Below, one piece after another: positions 11,906 to 23,280 of a stretch of DNA of 64,000 nucleotides. Each line of letters opens with the position of its first letter. Position 1 is the stretch's first letter. The stretch lies in the NCBI GenBank assembly GCA_039111635.1, contig JBCAQO010000014.1, forward strand, positions 806,001 through 870,000, given 5' to 3'. This DNA is from Heterobasidion occidentale. Taxonomy: Eukaryota; Basidiomycota; Agaricomycetes; Russulales; Bondarzewiaceae. Position numbers and translations under genes: made by a program. The notes under the pieces were generated by a model. It was not told the origin of the DNA and made no database searches. It saw nothing but the letters and a program-made list of their open reading frames with translations.

Positions 11906-14682
11906 TCATGAATGTACGTGACGAGCGAGGGATTTGGGCTGCGATAAAGGCATAATAGGGAGTCTCCCACAATGCTTGTGAAACGTGACAGTATAAAAGA
12001 GAAACACCGCATGCTCGAAGTCTGTGAAAGCTTTGAAATTAGAATCGTAATCCTTGTGCCACATAAGCTTACTTCCGCCGGGCCATCCACAGAGGACTTC
12101 AGCCATTACCTTCACAGCACCACGCCTGGCCTCCCAATCTTCAATCACAAGTCGGTCCACCCACCGACTCTCACGCTCCCAGTCTACGCTGAGACCCCCC
12201 GTGGCCCATATGTGGCAGATTTTTCCTTCGCGTTGGGCGGCATACCGTTTGTCCTCGTAACAGTAAACACCCATGACAACCTTCCTGTCCAATTGTAGGA
12301 GTTCAAGACGAAAATTAGCTACCGAAAGCTCCCATACTACTTCAGCCCAGAGGTCCTTATCCTCATGAGCCATCTTGCTAGTGACGAAGGTTCTGCCCCA
12401 TTGCGGAGATGTAGTGTCATCGTATGGTGCGAATCCGGCGTGCACCAGGAATCGGACACCTATGTCGACCCGATCTGCAACACGTCTGTCCAAGGCCTTC
12501 TTACGTTTGCGCACCTCGACCGACGAAGCGCTGGTGACATTGGACGCGACTTGCGGTTCCAAGCGAGCCTTTTTAGTCTTGCGAGGCCATGGTGGTAAGC
12601 GAGCCATGTCGTGTGAAGAGGATTGAGGCTTCACGGTACAATTGACCATGTTGTCTGGCAGGTAATATCTCCCCTCTAATGCAATCCTCCATTGGCTGGT
12701 CGTCATCAGGACCATACAGTGGTTAGAAGGGCATAGAACCTCCAGCAGACACCACATGCGAATGCGTAGCCAGTTGTGAACTCTATGCCCAAAAACGGCT
12801 CCTTTGTCCGCAAAGAACAGATGAATGGGGGGGAGATACTGAAGGGCCATATTTGGATCATCGTCCAAATCCATGGTCTCTTCGAAGACGCTTATCCAAC
12901 CCGGGGCGAGTGGGGAAGCCAAGTGGGGTGCACAACCCGGAGACCTGTTTTAGGAGAAGGACCATGACATCGATGGCTGTTACTACGCTGCTTATGAGGC
13001 GCCAGTGTCTTCGGAGGACTCGAAATTTGCGAATGACTTGCGTTTGATTGGACATCTGGGACCTTGGGAGCATTCTTCACGTCGGGCGATGGTGGGCGAT
13101 GTTCTGTGTGTGTTGCGTGACAATGAAACCATAGAGGCGCAACGCAGGGAACTTACCACGCTTGTCAGATGAGCGAGACCTCGACAACAGACTTCTACGC
13201 CACTGATCATTAGATGAATAGGCCGACGCGAGCACAACAAAGTCGGATGTGGTGGTCTCAAACATGGTGCAAGCGGGGTCATCGATGAAACGAGGACCAT
13301 CTCGTACAAGCTTAGCGGCTATTTAAACAAATTGTGCATCAGTTACACAAGCCTGACCTAGTCAATCGAGTCTTACCATAAACATTACCAGTGAAAGCGC
13401 TGATCATCGCGGTCTGCCGCTCGTCGCTATTGACGTCACGCTCGGTCGGGATTTCATCGACTATGACATGCGAAATATCCGGCCCTGACATAGCATGATT
13501 CCGACACACAGGCGGATTTTGCCGCTCGATTTCCCCAACCGTTGCAGGAGAATAGATCTCCAGCGGTAGTAGAATTGGTCGACTGGTCAAGCTAAACTTT
13601 CGCAGCCTGTCTTGAATGGTGCCGCGTAACGGTTCACCGTGTGACGCCTCCACCCAGAGAGGGGCCTTGGTGCGATGGTTGGCATATTCAAAAATCTGTG
13701 ATGAGCTGAAGGAGATGCCGGTTCTGATGACTGTCTTGACGGAGATGATAAGTGTGCGGGTTGTAAGAGTGGTGCGCCTCCGGATGTACCAAACCGGGAT
13801 CCCAATCCGGAACAACTCTCGAAGCATTGACAAACTTGAGGTGATGACACCGCGAAGAGGAAGAACAGGTTGAGGGCAATCGAACGTAGGATCCTCCATA
13901 CGAGGTTTCACTACCAGCATATAGATAATCCAGGCGCGTAATTCAAGCAGGATACGCTGAAACTCACGAAACCATAAGACGGTGTCGGAGAAAGGCATTG
14001 GAATCTGCGAGAGTGAACCGTAGGCACGATAAAGGGCCTCAGATCGATGTCTCTGGTACATGTAGCTGGACGTGTGTGCATTGACTACAGCAGCCGGAGT
14101 GCCTTCGGGAAACTCTTGAGCCCCAATTTCGTCTCCTATCCTACGCACTTCCAACATCGCTTTGCGCAGGCGGGAGAGCACTGTCTCATACAAGATTCCT
14201 ACTGAAGCGCGCGGCAGCTCCTCGCAGATACGAAAGTCCGTTCCTTTGAAGGAAAACCACGCAGCATCCGGATCTTCGAATTGAGGAAGGCCGCCTTCTT
14301 TGTCGTCCACTGGAAAGTCCGGTGCTCGTAAGCCATGATGATCGTCGACCTTCTGGAGTTCCTTCAGTCTCGGGTTCATGGGCGCAGCATAGGAATGGGG
14401 CTCCACTGGGTCGAAAGCTTGTGGCCACTTCAGATGTTCAAATGCACCAAGCATGCCGTCTCCGAAATATCTGAAGGGTGTGTCGTCGGGGTGCACAGGG
14501 ACCTCCGGAACAAAGTCCATGTTTGGTGTGGAGATCCATAATTCATCGTGATTGCGGAATGGAGCAACGCAGAGACAATCTAGGGCGTCAACCTGCTCGC
14601 CGTGCAGTAGGGATCGACGAGAATCGAGAATTTCGCGAAGGTTTTCAAGCGGCCGTGCTTGCCAACAAGTAACGGCGGCCAT
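11906..14682 (-). CDS. conserved uncharacterised agaricomycete protein
   Basis: Minus strand. Exon 1 is 14682-13377, from ATG (MAAVTCWQARPLENL). A 58 nt intron follows, then exon 2 at 13318-13157, a 53 nt intron (13156-13104), and exon 3 from 13103. The C-terminal part (12930-11906) is clearly coding but in a different register from the start of exon 3. A further intron or an indel therefore lies near 12960-13060, and I could not place it. Visible features are DILDSRRSLL-like and FEHLKWPQAFDPVEPHSY segments, then after a Ser/Pro linker PGWISVFEETMDLDDDP and WLRIRMWCLLEVL. The layout (N-terminal block, linker, W-rich C-terminal block) recalls a protein family common in mushroom genomes without assigned function. 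The paired motif at 14801-14864 lies 119-182 bp upstream of its ATG. Confidence 0.65.
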
Positions 14683-14800
14683 GGCTGCAACGTGCCCAAT
14701 GAGACAGTAAACCAATGGAGGAACAAGAAAAACACGGCGATGCGAACTGACCTAGTAGTATGAGCAATAATAACGTAGGACTCGACTTGATGTCCAACGA

Positions 14801-14864
14801 CCCTGCAATGAGCAAGGAAGGATGACGGTGCACTCAAAATCCAGTCACCTGCAATGAGCAAGCG
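14801..14864. repeat. paired direct motif, right copy
   Basis: CCCTGCAATGAGCAAGGA at 14801-14818 and CCTGCAATGAGCAAGCG at 14848-14864, 47 bp start to start. It mirrors the pair at 8803-8862, including the distinct endings GGA and GCG of the two halves. It lies just upstream of the minus-strand gene starting at 14682. Confidence 0.75.
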
Positions 14865-15295
14865 GACGGAGAGTGGTTATACTACTAGCAAATCTAGTGC
14901 AATCTTGAAAGGAGTTTGGGAATTCGGCAGATGGAGATACGGGGATGATGAGGATGCTGGTAGCCTGAGGCTCGCCGAGTCACTAGTCACTGCAGTGGCT
15001 ATGGCGGTCAAAGTGTCCCAGGTGTGTAATCGGAAATCTCCGACAATTTGGAATCCCAACAGAGGCAGCCACCTCGGATATATCCGAGCTCGGATGTGTC
15101 TGAGTGATTAGTAATGATTGCTAGCTGCTACAAAATACAGCAAAGACCGGGAATCGAACATCAAACCCCGTGGACACCTCGACATCACCTTGACTAGACC
15201 GTTCGCCCATACGATCTATGCAATAACAGCCGCTAATTATTATAACTGCTCATAACAAGTACGCTACGCTGACGCGTCACAGCCCTCCCCGACGC

Positions 15296-16490
15296 CTTCT
15301 TCTTAACGTCGGCCCGGCCTCGCAAGCGCCCTCGCCTCGTCCTCGACGTCACCTCTCCCTTGACGACGACGGCACCTCCTGGACGCCTCCCCCACCGCGG
15401 CCTCCTCTTCCACCCCGTCCCAAACGAGGATGACGGCTACGATGCCGCCCTCGTCTCTCACGTCGCCCTCATCTCCCTCGACCACGCACCTGGCTCCCTC
15501 GACCCCGCCGCCTGCATGCCCCCGCCTGGACGACGGCCTGGACGACACCGACTCCGCGCCTCACCGACGGCTCCCTCGACGCCTCGTCATCCGGCTCTCG
15601 ACGATGCGGCCGCCTCGCTGGACCCTGCCCGCTCCCTCGACCCCGCCGCCTGCACGCCCCGACCACGCCCCCACCTGGACGACGGCCTGGACGACGCCGC
15701 CTGGACGCCGCCGCCTGGCGGCTCCCTCGAAGACGCGGCCGCCTCGCTGAACGCTGCCCGCTCCCTCCACCCCGCCGCCTGCACGCCCCCCCTGGACGAC
15801 GCCGACTCGGCCGCGCCTCACCGACGGCTCCCTCGACGCCTCGTCATCCGGCTCTCGACGATGCGGCCGCCTCGCTGAACGCTGCCCAGATCCCTCCAAC
15901 TTTTGCCCTCCACCCCGCCGCCTGCACGCCCCCGCCTGGACGACGCCGACTCGGCCGCGCCTCACCGACGGCTCCCTCGACGCCTCGTCGTCCGCCCTCG
16001 ACGACGCGGCCGCCTCACTAGACCCTGTCGGCTCCTCGTCGACGACGCCGCCTGGACGCCCGGCACCCTCTACGACGCGGCCGCCTCACTGGACCCTGCC
16101 CCTCCCTCGACCCCGCCGCCTGCAACGCTCCGACCATGTCCCCGCCTGGACCACGGCCTGGACCACGCGCCTGGACGATGCCGTCTGGACTACGCCCCCT
16201 GGACACGCCGCTCATCGACGGCGACTCATCTCTCCTCCTCCACGACAACGCCCGCCTCCCTCGACGATGACGTCCGCCTCCCTCGACGTGCACGCTCTCC
16301 GTCGACGGCGCCGCTCCCTCCACAGCACTCCTGCCCTCCTCGTTGGCGGCTCCCTCGACGCTGGCGGTCTCGCTGTCGACTCCTCGGCGCTGCCGCCCAC
16401 TTCTCTCGTCATCGGCCCTCTCCGCCGCTCTCGTATCCGTCGACACTGCCCGCCGTTTTCGCGCCGCCACCGTGTACGCCTCCTCGTTGT
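15296..16490. repeat. GC-rich degenerate tandem repeat region
   Basis: About 1.2 kb of C-rich plus strand built from shuffled blocks such as CTCCCTCGACCCCGCCGCCT, CGCCTGGACGACGCC and GACGCCTCGTCATCCGGCTC. One block of about 50 bp recurs almost exactly near 15571 and 15829. Several long open frames occur on both strands (for example 15903-16496 plus and 15561-15965 minus). They are explained by the GC-rich repeat rather than by coding selection, since all six frames are open in places. Confidence 0.8.
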
Positions 16491-18280
16491 CGCTGATCGA
16501 TAGCCTCCTGTACATACATACTTAGCAGTGGACCACTTGCACGCAATGAATTGTTAGTTTCCCCAGTGACTGGCATGTGTGAACGGCATCCCAGTAATGT
16601 ATGGCAGCGCGCAGGGGCCAAGCGAGAACAAGAAATCATCGTGCAACTTAACATCGATCGAGGTAACAAAGAGCCCGTCATTCACACCAGGTTCCATGTA
16701 TCTGTGGTCGCTCGCTCCGCGAACATGGACAAGTCCAGGCTAGACTTCACGTAGCGTACTCCCATGCTATGCAATATTTTCAGCGTGATACAAGGTGAAA
16801 AAATGGTGCGAATACTCCTGCTTCAGGTCGTGATGTTCCAGTTTCGGCCCATGCGGCTTTGACTCCCGCCATCCACGATCAGTGATCACTCTCTCTCAAG
16901 GCCGTACTCACGCGGTGGAGAGTGACGTTTCCCATCTCTGGGACACCAAGACGACTCGCAAGCCCTCCCGTTCATCAATCACGATCCGAGACGCGTCATT
17001 GCCTACGCTCTCGTTAGGCCATGACGCGCGCACCGCGGGCAAACGGCACTCACGTTGACGAAGTCGTGCATCTGACAAAACCGCTCGTGTGCCTATCCAG
17101 AAGCTTCTCCAAACCTCCCATTGCGTCAGTCAACTACCACAGCAGTGAAGAGGAATCCTCTCACCACGAGCGATCGTCGATTCCTGAGCTTGTCGTCATG
17201 GGATCCAGGTTACACAGAAGGGGTTTGGTCTTCACGCAAAGTTGAGGATTGGGCGCTCGTTCAGCGTTTGGGTCTCGCTTATGTCGCACCTTCTCGGGAT
17301 CTACCAATCTCTACTGTCAGTGGTGCTCACGCCTCTCAGCTCTGAACAAGCGTCGTCGAGGCAGAATGCATCGCTTGTGTCAGTCCTGGTCCGGGCACAC
17401 ACTCCTCAATGGGGGGCTTCCATCTAAGCGCGCGTCGACGACGCGGTGACCACGCTCCCCGAAGCTCATCACGTCCCGTCCCGCTCGAGGCGCGCCTGCA
17501 AGGCATCCGCAGGGCCACTGCAACTGCTCCTCCTCATACTCCCTCCACTCCAGCGACGAATCTGCATTTGGTTACACCTCGCCAACTCGCAAGGCTGCAG
17601 CGCAAGTCCCCGAAACCACAGCCATCCATCCATAACCACTCGCCTGTGTAGACCCACACTCATCACTCGCCGATCCCCCCTCAACGTTTTCAATCTAGAT
17701 AGTGGCGAGTCTCAGCTGACTCCTCTGCTCGCCGTCGTCTTTGGTCAGACTCATCTCATTCCCCCCAATCGTTCCCATGGTCGAAACGTCCGCCCCGGCG
17801 TTGCCATCCCTCCTCCCCGTCCCCTCCATGTCACTGACCTCCACTCCAACGCGAGCACCTCCCTCAGCAGAAGGCCATGTACAAGGGCACGAAACCCCTC
17901 CCAATCGGACAGCCGAAAGCGAAGGGGGGAAGTGGTCGCGCGCGCTCATCGAGAAGGCGGGTGACGAGACGGCCAGGTGGGCTTACTGTGGTGTGTATCG
18001 GTTTCACCGTCCATCGTCCCGTGCTGGCCTCATCTGGGTCATTGATCGCTGGCCAGGAAGAAGTCAGGCGGTTCCGCGAAGGCATCATTGCAGCGTCTCT
18101 CTTTCTCCGATCCTGGCCAGGCGTCGCAGCGTGAGGGCGTCCCGTGGATTTGACAGGCGGGTCGGTCCTCGGCGCCTGCGTGGAAGTATATCATCAAATC
18201 TCGAGGCCGCGCGCACGATGTGTGTGGGTCGGTGGCTGAACCCGCCGGCTGTACATGGGGTGCGCGTTTAGCCTGAAGAC
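16491..18280. other. region without a supported gene
   Basis: Scattered frames of 60-176 codons on both strands (for example 17446-17964 and 17741-18271) overlap each other and have no recognisable motif or convincing splice structure. I see nothing I would annotate as a gene. Weak exon-like pieces near 17121-17345 (WDPGYTEGVWSSRKVEDWAL) could be remnants. Confidence 0.4.
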
Positions 18281-18284
18281 ACAG

Positions 18285-19884
18285 CATTTCTAGAGGAAGA
18301 TCACTCTCAGAAAGCTTCGGCGGGGATGGATGGTTATGTGAGAATAGCAACGTTGTGGAAAATGGTTTGAATGTGGCGCGACAGCCCCGAAACGCGCGAC
18401 AACGTCTGATCACGGCTGCTCGGTGGAAATATGAGACGCAAAGCACGACGGCCTGGGGACAACGCATTTCTGGAAAAATCGCTCTCAGAGAGTGCACGAG
18501 ATAGATAGGGACACCGTATTTCTGGAGGAAGGAGGCCACTCTCAGAGACGTCTCGGCAGTCGCAAAACGCGCGACGATATCCATATGTATGTATCCAGGT
18601 AAAAGATCCAGAAGAAACAATGTCACGGTCTAGCCCCAGGCGACATGAGGTGACAGCGAAGAGTGACCAAATGTGACAGTCCGATGCGGAGAACAACATT
18701 GCCATTAATGCTAGAAAGACGTGTAAGTGACATCGCAAATTTATGAGTTGTTCAAACCCACTCGCAATGCAAACCTTCTTTGACGACGCAGAGGCGGAGG
18801 TCACAGCGACGCCGGCTTCTCAAACAGATGGCTCTGCAAAGCGATCATGAAAGTCGATGGGATTTGTCGCATTGTAATGCTTTTTCGCCACCGAGGGCAA
18901 TGAGCGAGGCGGTCCGCACAAACTCGATGTACTGTCACGTCAGCTCGGCATTCATACCGATCAGCCCGTAGGAAGGGCATCTACCACATCCAATTAGCAT
19001 CAATGCTACAGTAGTGATCAACATGTACTCACCTGTCAGAGCTCCTCCTCGATAACAACGCATTCGACGACGATGTGGACGACTGTTAGGATGTGGATGC
19101 CTCTGAGATGGCTGAACAACAAGCATGCGGAGTCAGTGTGAATCCCTCGTGCGACTGGTGAGTTCGTAGAGAAGGAGAGTCCAGGTATAAGCACAAGGCC
19201 AGGCTTCTTCGACCAGAAAATTGAGGTGAAAGACCGGAGGAAAGATATCCTCTGCCTGTGGCAAAGAAGACTCATCGCTCGGTAATGTGGAGCGACGATC
19301 GGAGACCAGCGCAGTGCCCAGTCCCGCCTTCTCTTCACTCAAGGGATGGTCTCAACAACATCGCGTTTCGTAGGTCCAGTTCTCGTCGTGGAAACTTCCG
19401 TCATAATATGGAACGCGTAGAAGCAACGCGCTGCCCAGTGGTCACAAAAATCACGGCTAAAGAACAATGCAGTTCTGGAGGAAGCACTCTCAAAAGCTGC
19501 TCGTCGGGTGATAGACAGGACACACATTTCTGGAGAAGGTCGCTCTCAGATATGTGTCTCAACATCCGCGAAACGCGCAGCCGCCGTCTGACTCCGGCCG
19601 TGGGTGAATCAGAAAGAATGACAGCATTTTGAGTAACGCATTTTTCTGGAGGAAGGTGCTCACACGAGATATATGGAAATGGGTGAGCGCAAAAGAACGA
19701 CGGCCTACAGGCACGGCATTTCTGGAGGAAAGTCGCTCTCGGAAGGCTGCTCGTCGGAGGTAGATGAGGACAATGCCTTCTAAGAGGATGATCGCTCTCA
19801 GAGTGTCCCAACAGCCACGCGACGCCATCTGACTACAGCCGCTTGATGGTAGGGTGGCACGCAAGAATGAGGGACTACAAGCAA
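18285..19884. repeat. dispersed degenerate copies of the minisatellite unit
   Basis: The phrase TTCTGGAGGAA followed by (A)GTCGCTCTCAGA recurs at irregular spacing (near 18290, 18470, 18525, 19470, 19530, 19720 and 19785) with diverged sequence between. These look like older copies of the unit that forms the tight array immediately to the right. No gene is supported here. Confidence 0.65.
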
Positions 19885-20690
19885 CACATTTTCTGGAGGA
19901 AAGTCGCTCTCAGAAAGCTCGACGGACAAAATGGAGGTGGCCTGGAACAGCTGCAATTTCTGGAGGAAATCCGCTCTCATAAAGCTCCGACAGACAATAG
20001 ATGAGGTGGCCTGGAAACAGCGCAATTCTGGAGGAAAGTCGCTCTCAGAAGCTCGACAGGACAATAGATGGAGGTGGCCTGGAAACAGCGCAATTCTGGT
20101 AGAAAGTCGCTCTCAGAAAGCTCGACGGACATAGATGGAGGTGGCCTGGAACAGCGCAATTCTGGAGGAAAGTCGCTCTCAGAAAGCTCGACAGGACAAT
20201 AGATGGAGGTGGCCTGGAACAGCGCAATTCTGGAGGAAGTCGCTCTCAGAACAGCTCGATAGGACAATAGATGGAGGTGGCCTGGAAACAGCGCAATTCT
20301 GGAGGAAGTCGCTCTCAGAAAAGCTCGACAGGACAATAGATGGTAGGTGGCCTGGAACAGCGCAATTCTGGAGAAAGTCGCTCTCAGAAAGCTCGATAGG
20401 ACAATAGATGGAGGTGGCTGAACAGCGCAATTCTGGAGGAAAGTCCGCTCTCAGAAAGCTCGACAGTACAATAGATGGAGGTGGCCTGGAAACAGCGCAA
20501 TTCTGGAGGAAGTCACTCTCAGAAGCTCGACAGGACAATAGATGGAGGTGGCCTGGAAACAGCGCAATTCTGGAGGAAATCGCTCTCAGAAAAGCTGCAT
20601 CACATTGATGAGGTGCCTGGAAACAGCGCATTCTGGAGGAAATCGCTCTCAGAAAGCTGCATCACATTGATGGAGGATGGTCACATTGTC
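19885..20690. repeat. minisatellite, about 12 copies, 66-69 bp period
   Basis: CGCTCTCAGAAAGCTCGACA, then GGACAATAGATGGAGGTGGC, then CTGGAAACAGCGCAATTCTG and GAGGAAAGT repeat with starts near 19908, 19973, 20040, 20109, 20175, 20242, 20310, 20379, 20447, 20515, 20581 and 20643. Copies differ mainly by single-base indels, so open frames run through it only by chance. The last two copies carry GCATCACATTGATG in place of the usual spacer. Confidence 0.9.
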
Positions 20691-21053
20691 AGATGTTCAA
20701 CATCGACGCTCGTGATTCGGATTCCGACAAACTCCGATCAGCGTCGCCAATCGGTGTTGATTTCGATCAAGCAATCTGATATCCTTTTGAGTATCTGAAT
20801 TCATTCAAAGTAACGTATAATACGCTGAACGAGCCAGCATGCGCGTAAGAAGATTTCTAAACAAATCAGAAGTGTAGTCCTCCATCCATCATCATCAACA
20901 CACCATATCATCCAAAACCGCTGTAATGTAAAAGACCGAGCTAAGAGAGAATGAGGCAAGCACTCCCAGGCTAACGACAAATCAAAAAAAGGTTAGCTAC
21001 CGTAAGGAATCTACCCAGCGCTTTGGTGCGATGGCAATGGAGAACGGATAGCA

Positions 21054-21455
21054 CTAGCACCTGCCAGGGAAAGCAAGGGCGAGACCATCAAGAGTGCTCA
21101 GCAGCAAATGGGGTGAGTAGCTGAACGTGCTGAGTGCCGGTGATGATGACACTGAGATAAGACTCCCATCAGTCGTCAGCGAACCAGACGCCTCAACACT
21201 ATAGCTGACAACATTCAAGTCCACTACGCTTTTGCCATTGAGTGCCGGCGATGATGACGCTGAGAAGACACTCCCATTAGTTGTCGGCGCACCAGACGGC
21301 TCAGCACTATGCTGACAACATTGGAGTCCACTACGCTCTTGCCAAAGAAGGGTGAAGAAGCCCTGTCTGTGATTACAGCTGGTGTCGCTAGAACCTGGGG
21401 GATCGCAGATGCATAACGGACCCAGGGCTACTCGAGCGCGAATGAGTCGAGACAA
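21054..21455 (-). CDS. possible small protein with a duplicated segment
   Basis: A 133-codon minus-strand frame, rich in Ser, Ala and Pro. Its middle is a tandem duplication with a 108 bp period (copies starting at about 21132 and 21240 on the plus strand), giving two related segments that both contain SASSSPAL or SVSSSPAL. There is no known domain, and the initiator may not be ATG-supported by context. It may be only a repeat that happens to be open. Confidence 0.25.
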   Translation of the reverse strand: MSRLIRARVALGPLCICDPPGSSDTSCNHRQGFFTLLWQERSGLQCCQHSAEPSGAPTTNGSVFSASSSPALNGKSVVDLNVVSYSVEASGSLTTDGSLISVSSSPALSTFSYSPHLLLSTLDGLALAFPGRC

Positions 21456-21509
21456 GTTCTACGAGTTGGGAACAATGTAAACTCAAGCCTTCGAGCAAAA
21501 GGCCATCAC

Positions 21510-21883
21510 CTACCTCCGATTCCTCCGAATAATTGCTAGTGGGTGAAAATCTCCACTCCTATCCCTGGGAAGCATAGATAACTCCCGAAGGAAAACTCTG
21601 GGTGCCAAGCCCTCCAAGCCTCGCCAATCCAACCCTGACTGACCATAGTGAAGGTCTCGAGACATGCGTTGAAAGATGCCTATAGTACACATCTGTGTAC
21701 AGCTTCGTCATAGTTGCATGCAGTCCAGCCGCGCAGATTTTTCATAGTCTGGATAAGGCTTTCGAACGTCGAAGGATAATAAGAAAGAGACGACCCGTTG
21801 ATCAGGCGCTGCGAAAAAAAAGTCTGAGGTGCCAATTCCTTGAGGTGGGTCCACATACCTTGCGAACGGCGGCTCTTCGACAT
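21510..21883 (-). CDS. possible gene remnant with one intron
   Basis: On the minus strand GTATGT (about 21859) to TTTCGCAG (about 21811) forms a plausible 49 nt intron. After it the frame contains LSYYPSTFESLIQTMKNLRG and NYDEAVHR. A further open stretch ends at 21510 (RDRSGDFHPLAIIRRNRR). Different acceptor and donor choices change the frame, so I could not build one clean model. The family is not recognised. Confidence 0.25.
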
Positions 21884-22498
21884 CTATAGGAGGAAGGCCT
21901 ACTGGTTCCAGGAAGGTGGTGGAGAAACAGTCGAGATGCCTGGTGAGGGCGGTGATCAATATCGCGGGCAGGAGCGCTTTTCACATTTCGGGCGTTCCCG
22001 TGTCACACTTCCCCCTTCCCCACCCGACAGGTCCCAAGGGTGCCCGAGAGCTGTGAATCGCTCTTTGTAGCTCGTAATTTCACTGAGACTCCTGAAAGCA
22101 GACCATGATTACGACGTGTATATAATGACAAGGCCCTTTGGCGATGAGACAAAATCATTTGTGAGAAAGAGCCAGCAATCGAGAATACATCGATAACAAG
22201 GAGAAGTTTGGATATGTAGTCCAGTTCAAGGTTCAACAAGAAGAAACATGCTCGGAATCCTCAGCAGCACGATCTCAAAATGACGTCCGCCAGCCTGACA
22301 GGATCAAGAATTCTACTTACAACTTATGTGCTACTTTAGTTATTCCTGGGGTATGCAACGCGGAAGCCAGGACGACGTCTTGATTGTACGTCCGGACGGT
22401 CGCCAGCTGTTTGTCAGCTCCCAGACGTTTTTTATTCGCCCACGTTCACGGCTTATCCGGCCCCGCAATGTGTAGTACCACAGCACAGAAGTTCGACG

Positions 22499-23081
22499 TC
22501 AATTCGCCGTCATGAGACGCGTCAACATGTCTTGAAACCATGTCTCGCAGATGACGACCACGACCATTCGAGGTAGCTGGCACGCCAGAGGGCCATGCTG
22601 GGCCACAGGACACTTCCCTGTAGCGCCGTGAACCCCAGGAGTAATTTGAGAGCCGATCGCTCCTTCATCTTCTGGGCACTCCGATTCGCGATCTGATCCA
22701 GCTGTGTATCGTTCACCCCAACATGTATGCCTCACTTGGCCCCTCCAGGTAGCTCCGAACTATGTCCTTGGACCCAAAATGGATGACAGGCGCCAGCCAG
22801 GCCACCATACGCCACAAGCTCTTGCGTAGGGTTGTCGCAGGACCATCGAACCCGCTCCTGATATAGCTGGCCAAAGGAGAGAGAGTCTTGTCGCTCGCCT
22901 ATGAGGAGTTTGTCTCCGTCCACCCGTTGGGACGAGGTTTCATTCGTACGGCGTTCAGCATTGGCGCATCTTCTGCTGACCCCCATGCTATTCCAACTGA
23001 GACGGAACACACCCATGCTGCAAACCACCTCCGCAACGCCTCGACTTCAAGGCCTTCCATTCCAAAATGGCTAGCAACCAT
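22499..23081 (-). CDS. possible gene remnant
   Basis: Three overlapping minus-strand frames look partly protein-like: 23081-22899 (LRRWFAAWVCSVSVGIAWG, hydrophobic), 23028-22732 (GERQDSLSFGQLYQERVRWS) and 22716-22522 (ALKLLLGFTALQGSVLWPSM, hydrophobic). GTGAGG...CACAG near 22745-22708 may be an intron of about 38 nt. I could not join them without a frame problem. No function is proposed. Confidence 0.2.
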
Positions 23082-23280
23082 ATCTCAGTGAGCGGATGAA
23101 GCTTGACGTGAGATACCCGCAAGAAGCCAGTGTCGATAGCCAGAGGTCTACGTCAAACGCGCATAGGGAGCCCAACCTCCCGAAGTCGTTTCCTTGATGC
23201 TGTCTAAGTACGCAAGCGTCCCGGAGAGACAATGAGCATTTCTTCAGATTGAAAGGTTTCTGGTGCTATCCAGTGCCCTC

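Noticed and set aside
15121..15240. tRNA-like sequence on the minus strand (GTTCGATTCCCGG, B-box-like)
   Set aside because: The T-stem bases do not pair and no matching acceptor stem or clear D-arm was found. At most a tRNA-derived remnant.
15360..16496. Long open frames of 100-197 codons on both strands
   Set aside because: Explained by GC-rich low-complexity repeats; nearly all frames are open and none has a motif or splice structure.
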